Shown: positions 48,722 through 58,002 of the stretch, piece after piece
How the letters are laid out: each line of letters opens with the position of its first letter
Numbering within the stretch: position 1 is the first letter of the stretch
NCBI GenBank assembly: GCA_002897695.1
Contig: BDTG01000041.1
Location: 1-64,000, forward strand
Direction: 5' to 3'
Source of the DNA: a bacterium BMS3Abin14
GTDB lineage: Bacteria; BMS3Abin14
Length of the DNA: 64,000 nucleotides
Position numbers and translations under genes: made by a program
Notes under the pieces: generated by a model
What the model was told of the DNA's origin: nothing
What the model saw: the letters and a program-made list of their open reading frames with translations, nothing else
Databases searched by the model: none

Positions 48722-49662
48722 TCCCAGTGCGCCTCAGGGTGTATCACTTCCGCCATCCTCTCCAGGAGAAGAATAAACCGGGGTCCCGGCACCACCACGT
48801 AATCCTGGTTGAGTACGTAGACCCGGCCTTTGCTCACCGCGGTAAGCCCGGGGATGGAACGCCACTTCTCCAACATCTTTTCGTCAGTCTGTGGGTCCGT
48901 CACGTCGGGAACCATCTCGATGATCACCTGGGGATTGAGCCTGGCGACTCCCTCGGCGGAGAGGGCCGGGAACTTCAGGGTGTCCTTTGCATATGCGTTT
49001 ATCCCCCCGGCCATGGAGATGAGCTCATCGTAAAATCCGTCCCGTCCCGAGATATAGACCGCTCCGGCCGCTCCGGTCTGAAGACTCCTTCCCACCGCCA
49101 CCATGACCGTGGGTTTATTGAGGTCCTTTGTCATGGCCTTTACACGCTCGATCCTCTTTTCCGTTTCCATCAGGATCTTATCGGCTGTCTTCTTCGTCCC
49201 GGTCTTTTCACCAATGAGCCGTATTGATTCCATGATCCCATCAACGCTGCTGTGGTCCACCGTCAGGGTTTCGATCCCGAGCCGCTTCAGATATTCACGT
49301 GGTTTATCGTGCTCCTTCATCAGGACAACCAGGTCCGGTGCGGCGGTGATGATCGCCTCATAATTGATGTCGAAGTATCCCCCGATCTTGGGCTTTTCCA
49401 GCGCCTCCGGCGGATAGTCGCAGTACCGTGTAACCCCGACGACCCTGTCACCCAGGCCAAGCGAGAAAAGCACCTCTGTGATGCTGGGGGCCAGAGATAT
49501 GATGCGCTCGTAATGCAGAGGTTGATGGGGCGGCGGGGCGGCGGGGCGATCCAGACGGACGATGGTTGGATTCTGAGGCTCACCTTGGCCGAAACCATAC
49601 AGGAGGAAGCCCCCGGCGGCCAGAAGGGCAATAGCTGTGATGAGGATCAGGAGGCGCCGCAT
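48718..49662 (-). CDS. btuF: Cobalamin-type periplasmic binding protein BtuF
   Basis: 314 aa from the ATG at 49662 (GGGGAA site); an ATG five codons upstream overlaps tonB. A single hydrophobic N-terminus (RRLLILITAIALLAAGGFLL) anchors or exports it. The family signature IISLAPSITEVLFSLGLGDRVVGVT is complete, with NPQVIIEMVPDVTDP and the closing GPRFILLLERMAEVIHPEAH. It takes B12 from the outer-membrane receptor to BtuCD. There is no lipobox cysteine, so it is soluble or anchored by its N-terminus. Confidence 0.9.
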   Translation of the reverse strand: MRRLLILITAIALLAAGGFLLYGFGQGEPQNPTIVRLDRPAAPPPHQPLHYERIISLAPSITEVLFSLGLGDRVVGVTRYCDYPPEALEKPKIGGYFDINYEAIITAAPDLVVLMKEHDKPREYLKRLGIETLTVDHSSVDGIMESIRLIGEKTGTKKTADKILMETEKRIERVKAMTKDLNKPTVMVAVGRSLQTGAAGAVYISGRDGFYDELISMAGGINAYAKDTLKFPALSAEGVARLNPQVIIEMVPDVTDPQTDEKMLEKWRSIPGLTAVSKGRVYVLNQDYVVVPGPRFILLLERMAEVIHPEAHWE

Positions 49663-49663
49663 G

Positions 49664-50482
49664 TTAATTCCCCGCATCCGTCATTTGGAAAGAATAGGCG
49701 ATCTTTCTCGTGGATGATACGGAAAAACCTGCTGCACTCGCAGGTGAAAAACGTGCCTTTTGAAGGGCCTTGACCGCCGCCCGGTCAAGCATGGAAAATC
49801 CGCTTGACCGGAACACCGAGACGCCGCCCAACCCTCCGTCCCTTCCTATCCTCACCGAGAGGATGACCTTTCCCTCCTGACCCCGTCTTCTGCACCAGGC
49901 GGGGTATATGGGCTCGGGCAGATCGGTTGCCTCTGCCCTGATGAAATCAAAACCCGGATCATTGCCGGAGATACCACCCGGAAGGCCCTCCCTGGGGGGG
50001 ACGGCCCCATAGGCAAGCATGGGCTGCTGCGGTCCCGTTCGGCCTGTTTGAAATGCATGGTCTCGATCAGGGGCGCCGGAACTGCCGGGGGGTGCGGGCG
50101 GGGGCGCGTCCTTTCCGGCTGTTGTTTCCCGCTCCGCTTCGTGAGGTGAGCCGGGCGGAGGAGGCGCTGGGGTTTTCATCTCGGCAGCCGCGATCCGCTC
50201 CCTGACTACCCCGGGTTTTTGGACCGGCGGCATGGCCTCCGATTTCGGAACCGTTTTTTCAGTTTTGGACACCGGTGATACCGGGGAAACCGAGCGAACC
50301 CGGCCGGCGGCGGGAGCCACGGATTCACTGTGTCCAAATGATACTATATCCACGACTATCGGACCGGCAGCCGCGTCGGGAGGGGCGATCCCGTTTCCTG
50401 ACCCGGACTGTCCCAGTACCAGGGCGATCAAGGCCGCATGAATCCCCAACGAAAGGGACAGGGGCCTGAAAAGGTCCATCAT
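49664..50482 (-). CDS. tonB: TonB family energy transducer
   Basis: 272 aa. N-terminal membrane anchor (residues 8-25, LSLGIHAALIALVLG, with the histidine of TonB), a Pro-rich periplasmic spacer (about 60-150) and a C-terminal TonB domain (LPEPIYPAWCRRRGQEGKVILSVRIGRDG to KALQKARFSPA). It transmits proton-motive energy from ExbBD to the receptor. It lies between the receptor and btuF, overlapping the receptor stop by four bases. exbB and exbD are not in the window. Confidence 0.9.
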   Translation of the reverse strand: MMDLFRPLSLSLGIHAALIALVLGQSGSGNGIAPPDAAAGPIVVDIVSFGHSESVAPAAGRVRSVSPVSPVSKTEKTVPKSEAMPPVQKPGVVRERIAAAEMKTPAPPPPGSPHEAERETTAGKDAPPPAPPGSSGAPDRDHAFQTGRTGPQQPMLAYGAVPPREGLPGGISGNDPGFDFIRAEATDLPEPIYPAWCRRRGQEGKVILSVRIGRDGGLGGVSVFRSSGFSMLDRAAVKALQKARFSPASAAGFSVSSTRKIAYSFQMTDAGN

Positions 50483-52341
50483 AAATCCGCTCTGAACCCG
50501 AGGTATCCCGATATTCCGGGCGTACCGTAGCCTAGAACTGTCTGGTAATCCTCATCAAGGAGATTTTCGACCCTGCCGGTGATTTCGAACCCATGGGCAA
50601 CACTAAATGCGCCCGACAGATTGACAAGGGTATATCCGTCCAGCGTTACCCTGACAGGTGTATAGGTTGGTGGAGGGAAATCGAGGTCGGCGTTATCACC
50701 GACATAGAGAATATCCAGCCCGACGTGGCTCCCCGTTGACGGGCTGTAGTCCGCGGTAAACCCTATGCTGTCCCGGGGAACACGGAGCAGTTTCTCTCCG
50801 GTTGCCTCATCCTCTGACCGCGTATATGTGTAGTTGAGGCTCAGTTCGACCGAATCCGTCAGGAACAGTCTGCTGATGAATTCCAGACCGCTGGTATTGG
50901 CCCCGAGGGTGTTCTGGTAGGTCATGGTGCCGAAATCGAAGTCGATGAGGTTGTCGAACCTGTTGTCAAAATATGTCAGTCCAAGAGAAGCCCTGCCGCC
51001 CATAAGATCCTGGTCTGCCCCGACATCCCAACTGCCACTTTCCTCCGGCTGAAGTCCTGGATCTCCGTAGATGGAGAAAAGCTGGTAGAGGGACGGGGCC
51101 TTGAACCCTGTACCGTAGGTCGCCCGAAATCTGGTTCCCGACTCATGCAGCAGATACGCGGCGGTGAGGCGGTAGGTCGCCTGTGTTCCAAAGTCGCTAT
51201 GGTCGTCGATCCTGGCCCCCACCGTGGTGATGAACCTTCCGCCCATGTCGTTTTGCTCCAGAAAGTAGATGCCTGTCGTGCGTGCCTTCTTCTCGGCAAA
51301 GGTATCCGTCTTCCCTCTTTCCTTCCCGGATTCCGCCCCCACTGTCAGGGTAACGACGGGGCTGAGATACAGGTTGTTCTGCCAATCCAGCTTGACCAGG
51401 CCGCTGTCGAATTCGCTCCTGTTGGGAGGATTGATATCGTTGCGGCTGTTGTCCGTATAGGAGATGCCCACGATCTGCTCCCAGGCGCCTCCTGCCAGGG
51501 AGATGGTCCCTTGCCCTCGCATAATGAGTTCCTTCGTACCCGAAACGTGGTCCGGGTCATCCCCAAAGGCGCCCCCGAAATTGTCCAGATCGGCCTTCGC
51601 ATCGGAATATCGAAATATGAGATCCAGTGCGAGACTGTCGGAAGGTTCAATGCCAACCTTGCCCGACCAGGTAGTATTAGTATATCCGTCCTTCTCCGTG
51701 TTGCCGTCCCTCTCGTCGGCAGCCGATATGCCGTCGGTGTCGAAATGCGAGAGGGAAAGGGAGTAGTTGCTTCGGCCGGTCCCCCCGCTGGCCTCTACAG
51801 CTCCCCGGATCGTCCCGAAGGAGCCAGTCTCACCTGTCAGCACTACATGGGGTTTTCCCCTGCCCCTCCGGGTGATGATGTTTATGACCCCGCCAATGGC
51901 GTCCGAACCGTAAAGAGGGCTTTGCGGACCGCGCAGAACCTCGATCCTCTCGATGTTGTCCGTTGTCAAATTGGCGAAGTTGAAGATTCGCCCGGTGGAG
52001 ATGGGATCGTTGACCTCCACACCGTCAATAAGGACCAATGTGTGTCCTGATTTTGCTCCCCTGATGAAAACCGTGGCCGTCTGTCCCGGGCCGCCGTTGA
52101 CGTTGATTTTTATTCCCGGCACCCCTTCAAGGGCCTCCAGGACGGTTCTGGCCCCTTTTCGCTGGATATCCTCGGCGGTGATTACCGTGATCGAACTTGC
52201 GACCTCCTCGATGGGGGTCTCAATACGGGTGGCTGTTACCACGACCTCCTGAACGTCCTCTTCTCCGGCCCCTGCCCAAAGGTAAGCTGGACTGGAAAGC
52301 ACCATGACCAATACACCCGTGATCAGCGCAGTTTTGCCCAT
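50479..52341 (-). CDS. btuB: TonB-dependent cobalamin receptor BtuB-like
   Basis: 620 aa from the ATG at 52341 (GAGGAG upstream). A signal peptide (to about residue 23), TonB box QEVVVTA, the plug (ARTVLEALEGVPGIKI, RGPQSPLYGSDAIGGVINIITR) and a 22-strand barrel whose last strand ends GYLGFRADL. It imports cobalamin across the outer membrane. Length and position after a B12 riboswitch support BtuB rather than a siderophore receptor. It heads the operon btuB-tonB-btuF-btuD-btuC. Confidence 0.92.
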   Translation of the reverse strand: MGKTALITGVLVMVLSSPAYLWAGAGEEDVQEVVVTATRIETPIEEVASSITVITAEDIQRKGARTVLEALEGVPGIKINVNGGPGQTATVFIRGAKSGHTLVLIDGVEVNDPISTGRIFNFANLTTDNIERIEVLRGPQSPLYGSDAIGGVINIITRRGRGKPHVVLTGETGSFGTIRGAVEASGGTGRSNYSLSLSHFDTDGISAADERDGNTEKDGYTNTTWSGKVGIEPSDSLALDLIFRYSDAKADLDNFGGAFGDDPDHVSGTKELIMRGQGTISLAGGAWEQIVGISYTDNSRNDINPPNRSEFDSGLVKLDWQNNLYLSPVVTLTVGAESGKERGKTDTFAEKKARTTGIYFLEQNDMGGRFITTVGARIDDHSDFGTQATYRLTAAYLLHESGTRFRATYGTGFKAPSLYQLFSIYGDPGLQPEESGSWDVGADQDLMGGRASLGLTYFDNRFDNLIDFDFGTMTYQNTLGANTSGLEFISRLFLTDSVELSLNYTYTRSEDEATGEKLLRVPRDSIGFTADYSPSTGSHVGLDILYVGDNADLDFPPPTYTPVRVTLDGYTLVNLSGAFSVAHGFEITGRVENLLDEDYQTVLGYGTPGISGYLGFRADL

Positions 52342-52388
52342 TTCATCACTCCTCGCCCGGCCATGCAATGTAAAAACTTCCCGGAGAC

Positions 52389-52424
52389 GAAAAAATCCCG
52401 GACCTCTTTATCGAGATCCGGGAT
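52389..52424 (-). terminator. Riboswitch expression-platform terminator
   Basis: A 13-pair minus-strand stem ATCCCGGA..CT/AG..TCCGGGAT (52424-52395) followed by six T residues. It sits between the cobalamin aptamer and btuB, so it is the switch that ends transcription when B12 is plentiful. Confidence 0.8.
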
Positions 52425-52487
52425 GCCGTTTTTCATCCGTCTTTGACAGCGGTCAGACCCTGGCCGCGAGGGTTCCGTTCGCTCTGT

Positions 52488-52662
52488 CCAACAGGCAGGT
52501 CTTCTGGCTTCCGGATTACCCTACTCGCCGCGCCTTCCCGCCCTTCGACAAGCGCAGGACTAACCCTGGACTTCCTTTGAGCAGTGACTAATTGCGGCTT
52601 TCGTCCCCGGTTACAGCGGCGGGTCCGCGACGGATTCTCACCGTCTTCCCTTGGCCTGTTAA
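52488..52662 (-). promoter_or_regulatory. Cobalamin riboswitch aptamer
   Basis: Conserved landmarks in order on the minus strand: P1 AACAGGCC, GGGAAgacGGTGAgAATCCG, the CGGACCCGCCGCTGTAA region, GTCACTG, and the 3' AGCCAGAAGACCTGCC with CCTGTT closing P1. Adenosylcobalamin would fold it and favour the downstream terminator, reducing expression of the B12 uptake operon. Confidence 0.92.
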
Positions 52663-52666
52663 ATCA

Positions 52667-52695
52667 ACAGTAGGGCACGATCGTCGGGATGTCAA
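52667..52695 (-). promoter_or_regulatory. Sigma-70 promoter of the B12 operon
   Basis: Minus-strand TTGACA (52695-52690), 17-nt spacer, TACTGT (52672-52667). Transcription would start just before the riboswitch P1 stem. Confidence 0.65.
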
Positions 52696-52723
52696 GAATG
52701 GCGAGGCCTCAACGCATGGATCT

Positions 52724-52796
52724 TTATCTAACAGGGATGAAGGGGATAGAGGGGATAAACCTGCCATAAAACCCTATTTTGCCTTGTTTGCAGTGA
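52724..52796. repeat. Intergenic repeat, family 4 (AACAGGGATGAAGGGG)
   Basis: TAACAGGGATGAAGGGGATAG, then ACCTGCC and AAACCCTATTTT. The words recur, with the same order but wider spacing, at 57687-57925. Confidence 0.4.
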
Positions 52797-52804
52797 GGTA
52801 CGCA

Positions 52805-53527
52805 TTATTGCGAAGATCTCTTTTTGTGCGCTTCCCGGAGGAACAGCCCCAGGTCAGGCCTGTCCGTGAAGATCCCTGCTACACGATCATCCGCAACCAG
52901 CATTTTGATGACGTTACTGTTGTTGGCCGTCCAGACGTAGACCGGCATGTGGAGCCGGCGAGCGGTTCGCAGAAACCCGTATTTCAGGAGCCTCCGGTCC
53001 ACGGCGAGAAAATCCACCCCGGTGTTGTGGACCCTTTCGTCGGGAAAGAGCGACCGGGGAAGCCCCCTTAAGGGCCTGGTCCCCAGCACCAGGCCAGTGG
53101 CGACAACGGGAAAGCTTTTCTTTACAGCCCTCACGGCAGAATCTATTGAGGAGGAGAAGATCACGTTTTCAGGCCTGAAATGTTCCATGGCCGTTTCCAC
53201 CACATCATCTTCGTATCCGCTTTCTTTCAGTTCGATGTTGAGCCGTATTTTGCCCCCCAGATATTGTACTGTCTCCTTGAGGGTGGGGATGGCATATCCA
53301 TCAGCATCAGCCGCCCCGAAGACCTCCTCCGCAGCCAGATTTCTGAGCAGCTTACCCTTGAACTTGTTGTCATGGTAGATGATAAGGACGCCATCGGCGG
53401 TTCTGTGGACGTCCAGTTCAATCATGTCCGCCTGCATCTCAATGGCGACCCTGAAGGCATCGATGGTGTTTTCGTGGGCGTAGGCAGAAGCGCCCCTGTG
53501 GGCAATAATCAGCGGCTTTTTCACCAT
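52805..53527 (-). CDS. Glycerophosphodiester phosphodiesterase
   Basis: 240 aa TIM barrel with no signal peptide. Catalytic AHRGASAYAHENT (His and Arg, residues 9-21) and ELDVHRTADGVLIIYHDN (metal Glu/Asp and His). The latter half has VYVWTANNS and GIFTDRPDL as in the GDPD family. It hydrolyses glycerophosphodiesters such as glycerophosphoethanolamine to glycerol-3-phosphate in the cytosol. It overlaps nothing; the MFS gene is 34 bp upstream, same strand. Confidence 0.9.
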   Translation of the reverse strand: MVKKPLIIAHRGASAYAHENTIDAFRVAIEMQADMIELDVHRTADGVLIIYHDNKFKGKLLRNLAAEEVFGAADADGYAIPTLKETVQYLGGKIRLNIELKESGYEDDVVETAMEHFRPENVIFSSSIDSAVRAVKKSFPVVATGLVLGTRPLRGLPRSLFPDERVHNTGVDFLAVDRRLLKYGFLRTARRLHMPVYVWTANNSNVIKMLVADDRVAGIFTDRPDLGLFLREAHKKRSSQ

Positions 53528-53561
53528 GGATCTCCGGTTATTCGCAGGATTATCCGATTCC

Positions 53562-54755
53562 TCAATATCTTACAGCTATCACACCGCCGATGGTGACGGC
53601 AAGGGCCAAAGCAGCCCCGGCGTAAAAGGGCCCCGGGATGCCCCACCATGTGTAGGCAATCCCCATAACCATGGGGCCGGCAGTCTGACCCATCCTGAGC
53701 ACCATACCGTTAACCGACATGAGAACCCCCCGATGTTCGATGGGAGCAAAACCGGCCATGAGGGACATTATGGCCGGTATGTTCATCCCGTGGCCAAAGC
53801 CGAAGATCACGGCCGGAAGTACGTAAAGGGGCACGGAGGGCATGGCCGGGATGAGAAGGAGGGCCGCTCCATAGAACAGAAAAGCTGCCTTGATCAGGTT
53901 TTTCTCGCCGAATTTCGCGGACAGCCTTCCCATCTGTGTCGAGGTCAGGGCGGTACTCACCGACATGGCCGACATGAGCAGCCCGATGGTCATGGTTGAG
54001 GCTCCGAATCGGCCATCCACCAGAAGGGGGAAAAACGTCAGCAGGGAACCGTAAAGGATGATAAAGGTGGCGATGCTCACCAGAAAAACTCCCAGGACCC
54101 CCCTGTTTTTCAGAACTTCCCATGCTCCCTTCAGGTAGTCGGAAAGTTTCTGGTGACCTTCAGGCTCAGGATTTTCAAGATGGAAAAGGGCCGCATATGC
54201 TACCGGCAGCGCAAGGATGGGCAGGAAAAAAGGGTAGTTCCACCCAAAAAGAGCCATGGCGCCCCCAATGGCCGGGTAGCTCGCGGTACCCACCGAAAGA
54301 ACGCTGGAGTTGTAGCCCATGGCCATGGCCCTCTCCTTGCCGGAGAACAGGTCCCCGATGATGGTCCCGGTGAGGGAGGAGAGGGCGGCAGCCCCAACCC
54401 CCTGAAAGAACCTCAGGAACAGCAGGGCCTTGAAGCTTCCGGCAAATCCGCACCCGCTGCCGGCCAGGCCGAAAAGGAGAAGGGAAGGTATGAGGATCTT
54501 TTTTCTTCCGTAACGGTCCGAAAGGACGCCGAGGAACGGAGCCAGGATCATGCCCGGGAAGGTAAAGATGGTGATGAGAAGCCCCACCTGATGCGGTTTG
54601 ATTCCCAGATCCTGGATGATCCGTGGAAATGCGGGGGTGATGCTTGCCACGCTCAGGACCGCCATGAGAGTCACGCAGTAGATAATGCGGAGGTTCCGGT
54701 CGAGCCAGAGTCTGCCCTTCCACGCGCGGGCAGCCGCGTCCGGTCCGGAGTTCAA
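53562..54755 (-). CDS. Major facilitator superfamily efflux transporter
   Basis: 397 aa with twelve membrane segments. Motif A-like GVLSDRYGRKKIL (about 75-87) between segments 2 and 3, and LFLRFFQGVGAAALSSLTGTIIGD (motif C-like region). It is of the drug:H+ antiporter-1 class, probably exporting a toxic compound or metabolite. The start codon is TTG at 54755 with no good ribosome site; an internal start near 54665 is possible but would lose part of segment 1. Confidence 0.85.
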   Translation of the reverse strand: MNSGPDAAARAWKGRLWLDRNLRIIYCVTLMAVLSVASITPAFPRIIQDLGIKPHQVGLLITIFTFPGMILAPFLGVLSDRYGRKKILIPSLLLFGLAGSGCGFAGSFKALLFLRFFQGVGAAALSSLTGTIIGDLFSGKERAMAMGYNSSVLSVGTASYPAIGGAMALFGWNYPFFLPILALPVAYAALFHLENPEPEGHQKLSDYLKGAWEVLKNRGVLGVFLVSIATFIILYGSLLTFFPLLVDGRFGASTMTIGLLMSAMSVSTALTSTQMGRLSAKFGEKNLIKAAFLFYGAALLLIPAMPSVPLYVLPAVIFGFGHGMNIPAIMSLMAGFAPIEHRGVLMSVNGMVLRMGQTAGPMVMGIAYTWWGIPGPFYAGAALALAVTIGGVIAVRY

Positions 54756-54773
54756 CCGAAACCTTCATTGTTT

Positions 54774-54822
54774 GATAGGGTCGTAAAAAGTCCAGTCATG
54801 ATTTTTTTTGCAAAGCCGTCAA
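54774..54822. repeat. Dispersed repeat, family 3 (half-element)
   Basis: GATAGGGTCGTAAAAAGTCC followed by TTTTTTTTGCAAAGCCGTCAA. It matches the two halves of the 62432 copy with the centre deleted. Confidence 0.5.
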
Positions 54823-54913
54823 TTTTCTCCACGAGATGGTCTCATTGCCGCAAGTTTACTTCAACGCGGGGGCATATACCAGATACAACCGGCCTGCCGG
54901 GAAAAGAGTGTAT

Positions 54914-54930
54914 TGCCTGAAATACAGGCA
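54914..54930. promoter_or_regulatory. Candidate enhancer site upstream of glnK
   Basis: TGCCTG-AAATA-CAGGCA, an exact 6-5-6 palindrome with further GTGT/ACAC pairing outside, about 145 bp upstream of the sigma-54 promoter. The spacing suits an NtrC-type activator, although the sequence differs from the enteric TGCACC-N5-GGTGCA consensus. Confidence 0.45.
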
Positions 54931-55072
54931 GCACACTCAGGTTCAATGCCATATTTTCGTCCAATGGAGTTACCGCAGAATGCCCCTTATTCCCTTTGCC
55001 GTTGTACCGAATAAATAGCCATCTATTTGGAAAATAAAGAAATTCAGATTGGCAAACCCCCTTTGGAAAAAA

Positions 55073-55088
55073 TGGCACGGGCCTTGCC
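55073..55088 (+). promoter_or_regulatory. Sigma-54 promoter of glnK-amtB
   Basis: TGGCACGGGCCTTGCC matches the -24/-12 consensus (TGGCAC, five bases, TTGC) exactly in its invariant positions. It lies 60 nt before glnK and implies nitrogen-regulated transcription that requires an enhancer-binding activator. Confidence 0.88.
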
Positions 55089-55144
55089 CCTATGTGGGCG
55101 GCCCTGACGACGGGACCCAACAACCAATTGGGAGGGAGACTTAA

Positions 55145-55486
<342 letters not shown>

Positions 55487-55605
55487 AACGGTCATTGACG
55501 CTTGGACGCGGCAAAAAAATCCGCGGTGCATGCAGACCTTACTCAAATGCAGGGCCGCGGCTAGTGAACCGGAGTGAGAAATCATTTAATACGGAGGGTT
55601 CAAAA

Positions 55606-56904
55606 ATGATCAAGTCACTTATATCGGTATTTCTCAGACACAGAATTTTATTAATGACCATTGCGATCACGGCTATGCCGGCCGTTGCCCACGCGGACAC
55701 CCTTGACAGCGGGGACACCGCCTGGATGATCACCGCTACCGCACTGGTACTTTTCATGACCATTCCAGGGCTGGCCCTTTTTTACGGCGGTCTGGTCCGG
55801 ACCAGGAACATCCTTTCCGTCCTCATGCAATGCTTTTCCATCACCGCCCTCATAACCATCCTGTGGGTGGTGGCAGGTTACTCCCTCAGTTTCGGCACGG
55901 GAAACGCTTTTTTCGGAGACTTTTCCATGGTTTTCCTTAAGGGGATAGGACCGGATTCCATGTCTGGAACCATCCCCAAAATCCTGTTCGTCATGTTCCA
56001 GCTCACCTTCGCAATTATCACCCCGGCTCTCATTATCGGCGCTTTCGCCGAGCGGATGAAGTTCTCAGCCATGCTCCTTTTCACCGGAGCATGGATGTTG
56101 CTCATCTACAGCCCGATCTGCCACTGGGTTTGGGGAGGCGGCTGGCTCGGCAGCATGGGAGCCCTGGACTTCGCCGGGGGCACCGTGGTCCACATCAATG
56201 CCGGGGTCGCCGGCCTGGTTGCAGCCCTCGTCCTCGGCAAACGTAAGGGATACCCCAAGGCCCCCATGATGCCCCACAGCCTCACCCTGTCGGTGGTGGG
56301 AGCCGGCATGCTGTGGGTGGGATGGTTCGGCTTTAACGCCGGGTCAGAACTCGCCGCCGACGGCACCGCCGGCATGGCCCTTGCCGTGACCCAGATTGCC
56401 GCTGCGGCAGCCACCCTCGCCTGGATGTTCGCCGAGTGGATCAAGCACGGCAAGCCCAGCGTCCTGGGAGCCATCACGGGCGCCGTGGCCGGCCTCGTGG
56501 CCATCACCCCGGCCTCCGGTTTCGTAGGTCCCATGGGGGCCATCGCCATCGGCCTGGCATCCGGAGTCATCTGCTTCATCGCAGCCACCACCCTGAAACG
56601 GGCATTGGGCTACGACGATTCCCTGGACGCCTTCGGTGTCCATGGCGTTGGCGGTACTGTGGGAGCCATCCTTACGGGTGTTTTCGCTTCTCCGGCCCTT
56701 GGCGGCTTCGCCAAGATATCCGGGATCGGCGGGCAGCTTTGGATCCAGTTCATAAGTGTCGCCGCCACCATCGGATACAGCGCCGTTGGCTCCTTCGTTA
56801 TCCTGAAGGCGGTGGACCTGCTGGTGGGGCTGAGAGTGACCGAGGAGGAGGAAGTAACGGGGCTCGACATCACGCAGCACAACGAGAAAGGCTACGACTA
56901 CTGA
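55606..56904 (+). CDS. amtB: Ammonium transporter AmtB
   Basis: 432 aa from the ATG at 55606 (CGGAGGG site); the frame is open further up but that part overlaps the glnK gap. A cleavable signal (to about residue 30, AHA) and eleven membrane helices. HWVWGGGWLG, DFAGGTVVHINAGVAGL (pore histidine) and HGVGGTVGAILTGVF (second pore histidine) are all present, as is the SGxxGF segment of the family. It imports NH4+/NH3 and is gated by GlnK, encoded just upstream. Confidence 0.96.
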   Translation: MIKSLISVFLRHRILLMTIAITAMPAVAHADTLDSGDTAWMITATALVLFMTIPGLALFYGGLVRTRNILSVLMQCFSITALITILWVVAGYSLSFGTGNAFFGDFSMVFLKGIGPDSMSGTIPKILFVMFQLTFAIITPALIIGAFAERMKFSAMLLFTGAWMLLIYSPICHWVWGGGWLGSMGALDFAGGTVVHINAGVAGLVAALVLGKRKGYPKAPMMPHSLTLSVVGAGMLWVGWFGFNAGSELAADGTAGMALAVTQIAAAAATLAWMFAEWIKHGKPSVLGAITGAVAGLVAITPASGFVGPMGAIAIGLASGVICFIAATTLKRALGYDDSLDAFGVHGVGGTVGAILTGVFASPALGGFAKISGIGGQLWIQFISVAATIGYSAVGSFVILKAVDLLVGLRVTEEEEVTGLDITQHNEKGYDY

Positions 56905-56930
56905 TCTTTTCAGTTCCAGGTTCCGGGTAA

Positions 56931-56965
56931 AGGAAGCCCGGCGGGGATTGCCCGCCGGGCTTCCT
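56931..56965 (+). terminator. Intrinsic terminator of glnK-amtB
   Basis: A perfect 15-bp stem (56931-56945 with 56951-56965), a five-base loop GATTG, and then TTTAG. One of the strongest hairpins in the window. Confidence 0.85.
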
Positions 56966-56974
56966 TTAGTGTTT

Positions 56975-57019
56975 CTCTGGACTCTGGACTGTATTGTCTC
57001 CCTCTGGACTCTGGACTCG
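56975..57019. repeat. Dispersed repeat, family 2 (CTGGACTCTGGACT)
   Basis: CTGGACTCTGGACT occurs twice with CTCCCT between. Same word family as the TTGGACATTGGAC string at 58889. Confidence 0.6.
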
Positions 57020-57022
57020 GTT

Positions 57023-57463
57023 TTACAGGTCTCCCAGCCACCCCTCGAAGATGTCCAGATGTCCCTCCTCGTCCTCGAGGATCTGCTCGAACAGCTTCCT
57101 GGTCACCACGTCGTCCTCTTCAGCGGCCAGTTGGATGATTTTATGATACAGGGCGACAGCCCCCTCTTCGGCCTTGGCATCCAGGGTGATCATCTCCTTG
57201 ATGTCACCACCCACCGCAATGGGGTCCGGTTTGGTAGTGGGGGTGCCCCCCAGGTAGTTGAGGCGTTCGGCGATGAATTCGGCGTGGGTCATCTCATTCA
57301 TGGCGATGATCCTGAGCTGGTCCTTGACGGAAAAACCCTTGATCCCGATCCACTGAATGTGCTGCCACATGTATTGAGTGACGACCTGCAGTTCCCTGGA
57401 GATGGCCTTGTTGAGCAGATCGAGAAGTTCCTTGGAAGCCTTTTTTCTGTGTTTGGCGGACAT
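57023..57463 (-). CDS. Ferritin-like / bacterioferritin family protein
   Basis: 146 aa, a four-helix bundle. Diiron ligands fall at the usual spacing: Glu24, Glu57 and His60 (NEMTHAEF), Glu100, and Glu132-His135 (EDEEGHLDIF). There is no methionine heme ligand at the usual position of classic bacterioferritin, so it may be a heme-free Bfr or another ferritin-like oxidase. It stores or oxidises Fe2+ in the cytosol. The start ATG has GGAGGAAAAG upstream. A short CCCCGG/CCGGGG hairpin lies in its leader (57494-57513). Confidence 0.85.
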   Translation of the reverse strand: MSAKHRKKASKELLDLLNKAISRELQVVTQYMWQHIQWIGIKGFSVKDQLRIIAMNEMTHAEFIAERLNYLGGTPTTKPDPIAVGGDIKEMITLDAKAEEGAVALYHKIIQLAAEEDDVVTRKLFEQILEDEEGHLDIFEGWLGDL

Positions 57464-58002
57464 TCTTTTCCTCCTGTCTGGTTTTGTTTCTGCAACCCCG
57501 GTGCAAATGGCCGGGGTTTTCGTAATGGTTTCACTTTAACGCAATTTTGCGGTGAAGCAAAGTAATGGCTCACCGCGACAAGACACGTTGTTTTACCACA
57601 GTGCAGCCGCTTGCAGACTGCACCACAGGGTTTTAAACAGGATCATCCTGGAAATACGTACTCACTACGCATAAAAGCTGGATTTAACAGGGATGAAGGT
57701 CGCTCTTTTCCCCCTCACCTCGGTCCTCTCCCCCCAGCCTCCTTCGCACAAAGCTTCGGCGGGCCAAGGGGGAGAGGAAGAATATCCTGTGATAAATCGA
57801 CGCGACAGGCGCAATGACATGCGTTGCTCCGCACGAGATTGCCGCGCCGCGGTTTCACTCAGGCTCGCAATGACAGAAAATAACAAGGTATCCATAAACC
57901 GGATGAACCCTATTTTAAAACCCTACCTGCCCTGAGCAAGCGCAGCGCTTCGAAGGGTGGTGTGACCTGCATGTGGTCACGCTGTGGTGAGTTAGCTTTC
58001 GA
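57464..58002. other. Repeat-rich intergenic region, 539 bp
   Basis: From left to right: the ferritin leader hairpin, a family 4 word (AACAGGGATGAAG, 57687), CCTCACC...CCCCCAG words at 57712-57745, a long family 1 copy (57804-57876, with two GCAATGACA words), and CCCTATTTTAAAACCC. No gene is evident. The last 40 bases precede the metallophosphatase stop. Confidence 0.55.

Noticed and set aside
57020-57500. Bacterioferritin with heme
   Set aside because: The diiron ligands are present but the heme-binding methionine is not visible at its usual place, so I call it ferritin-like only.
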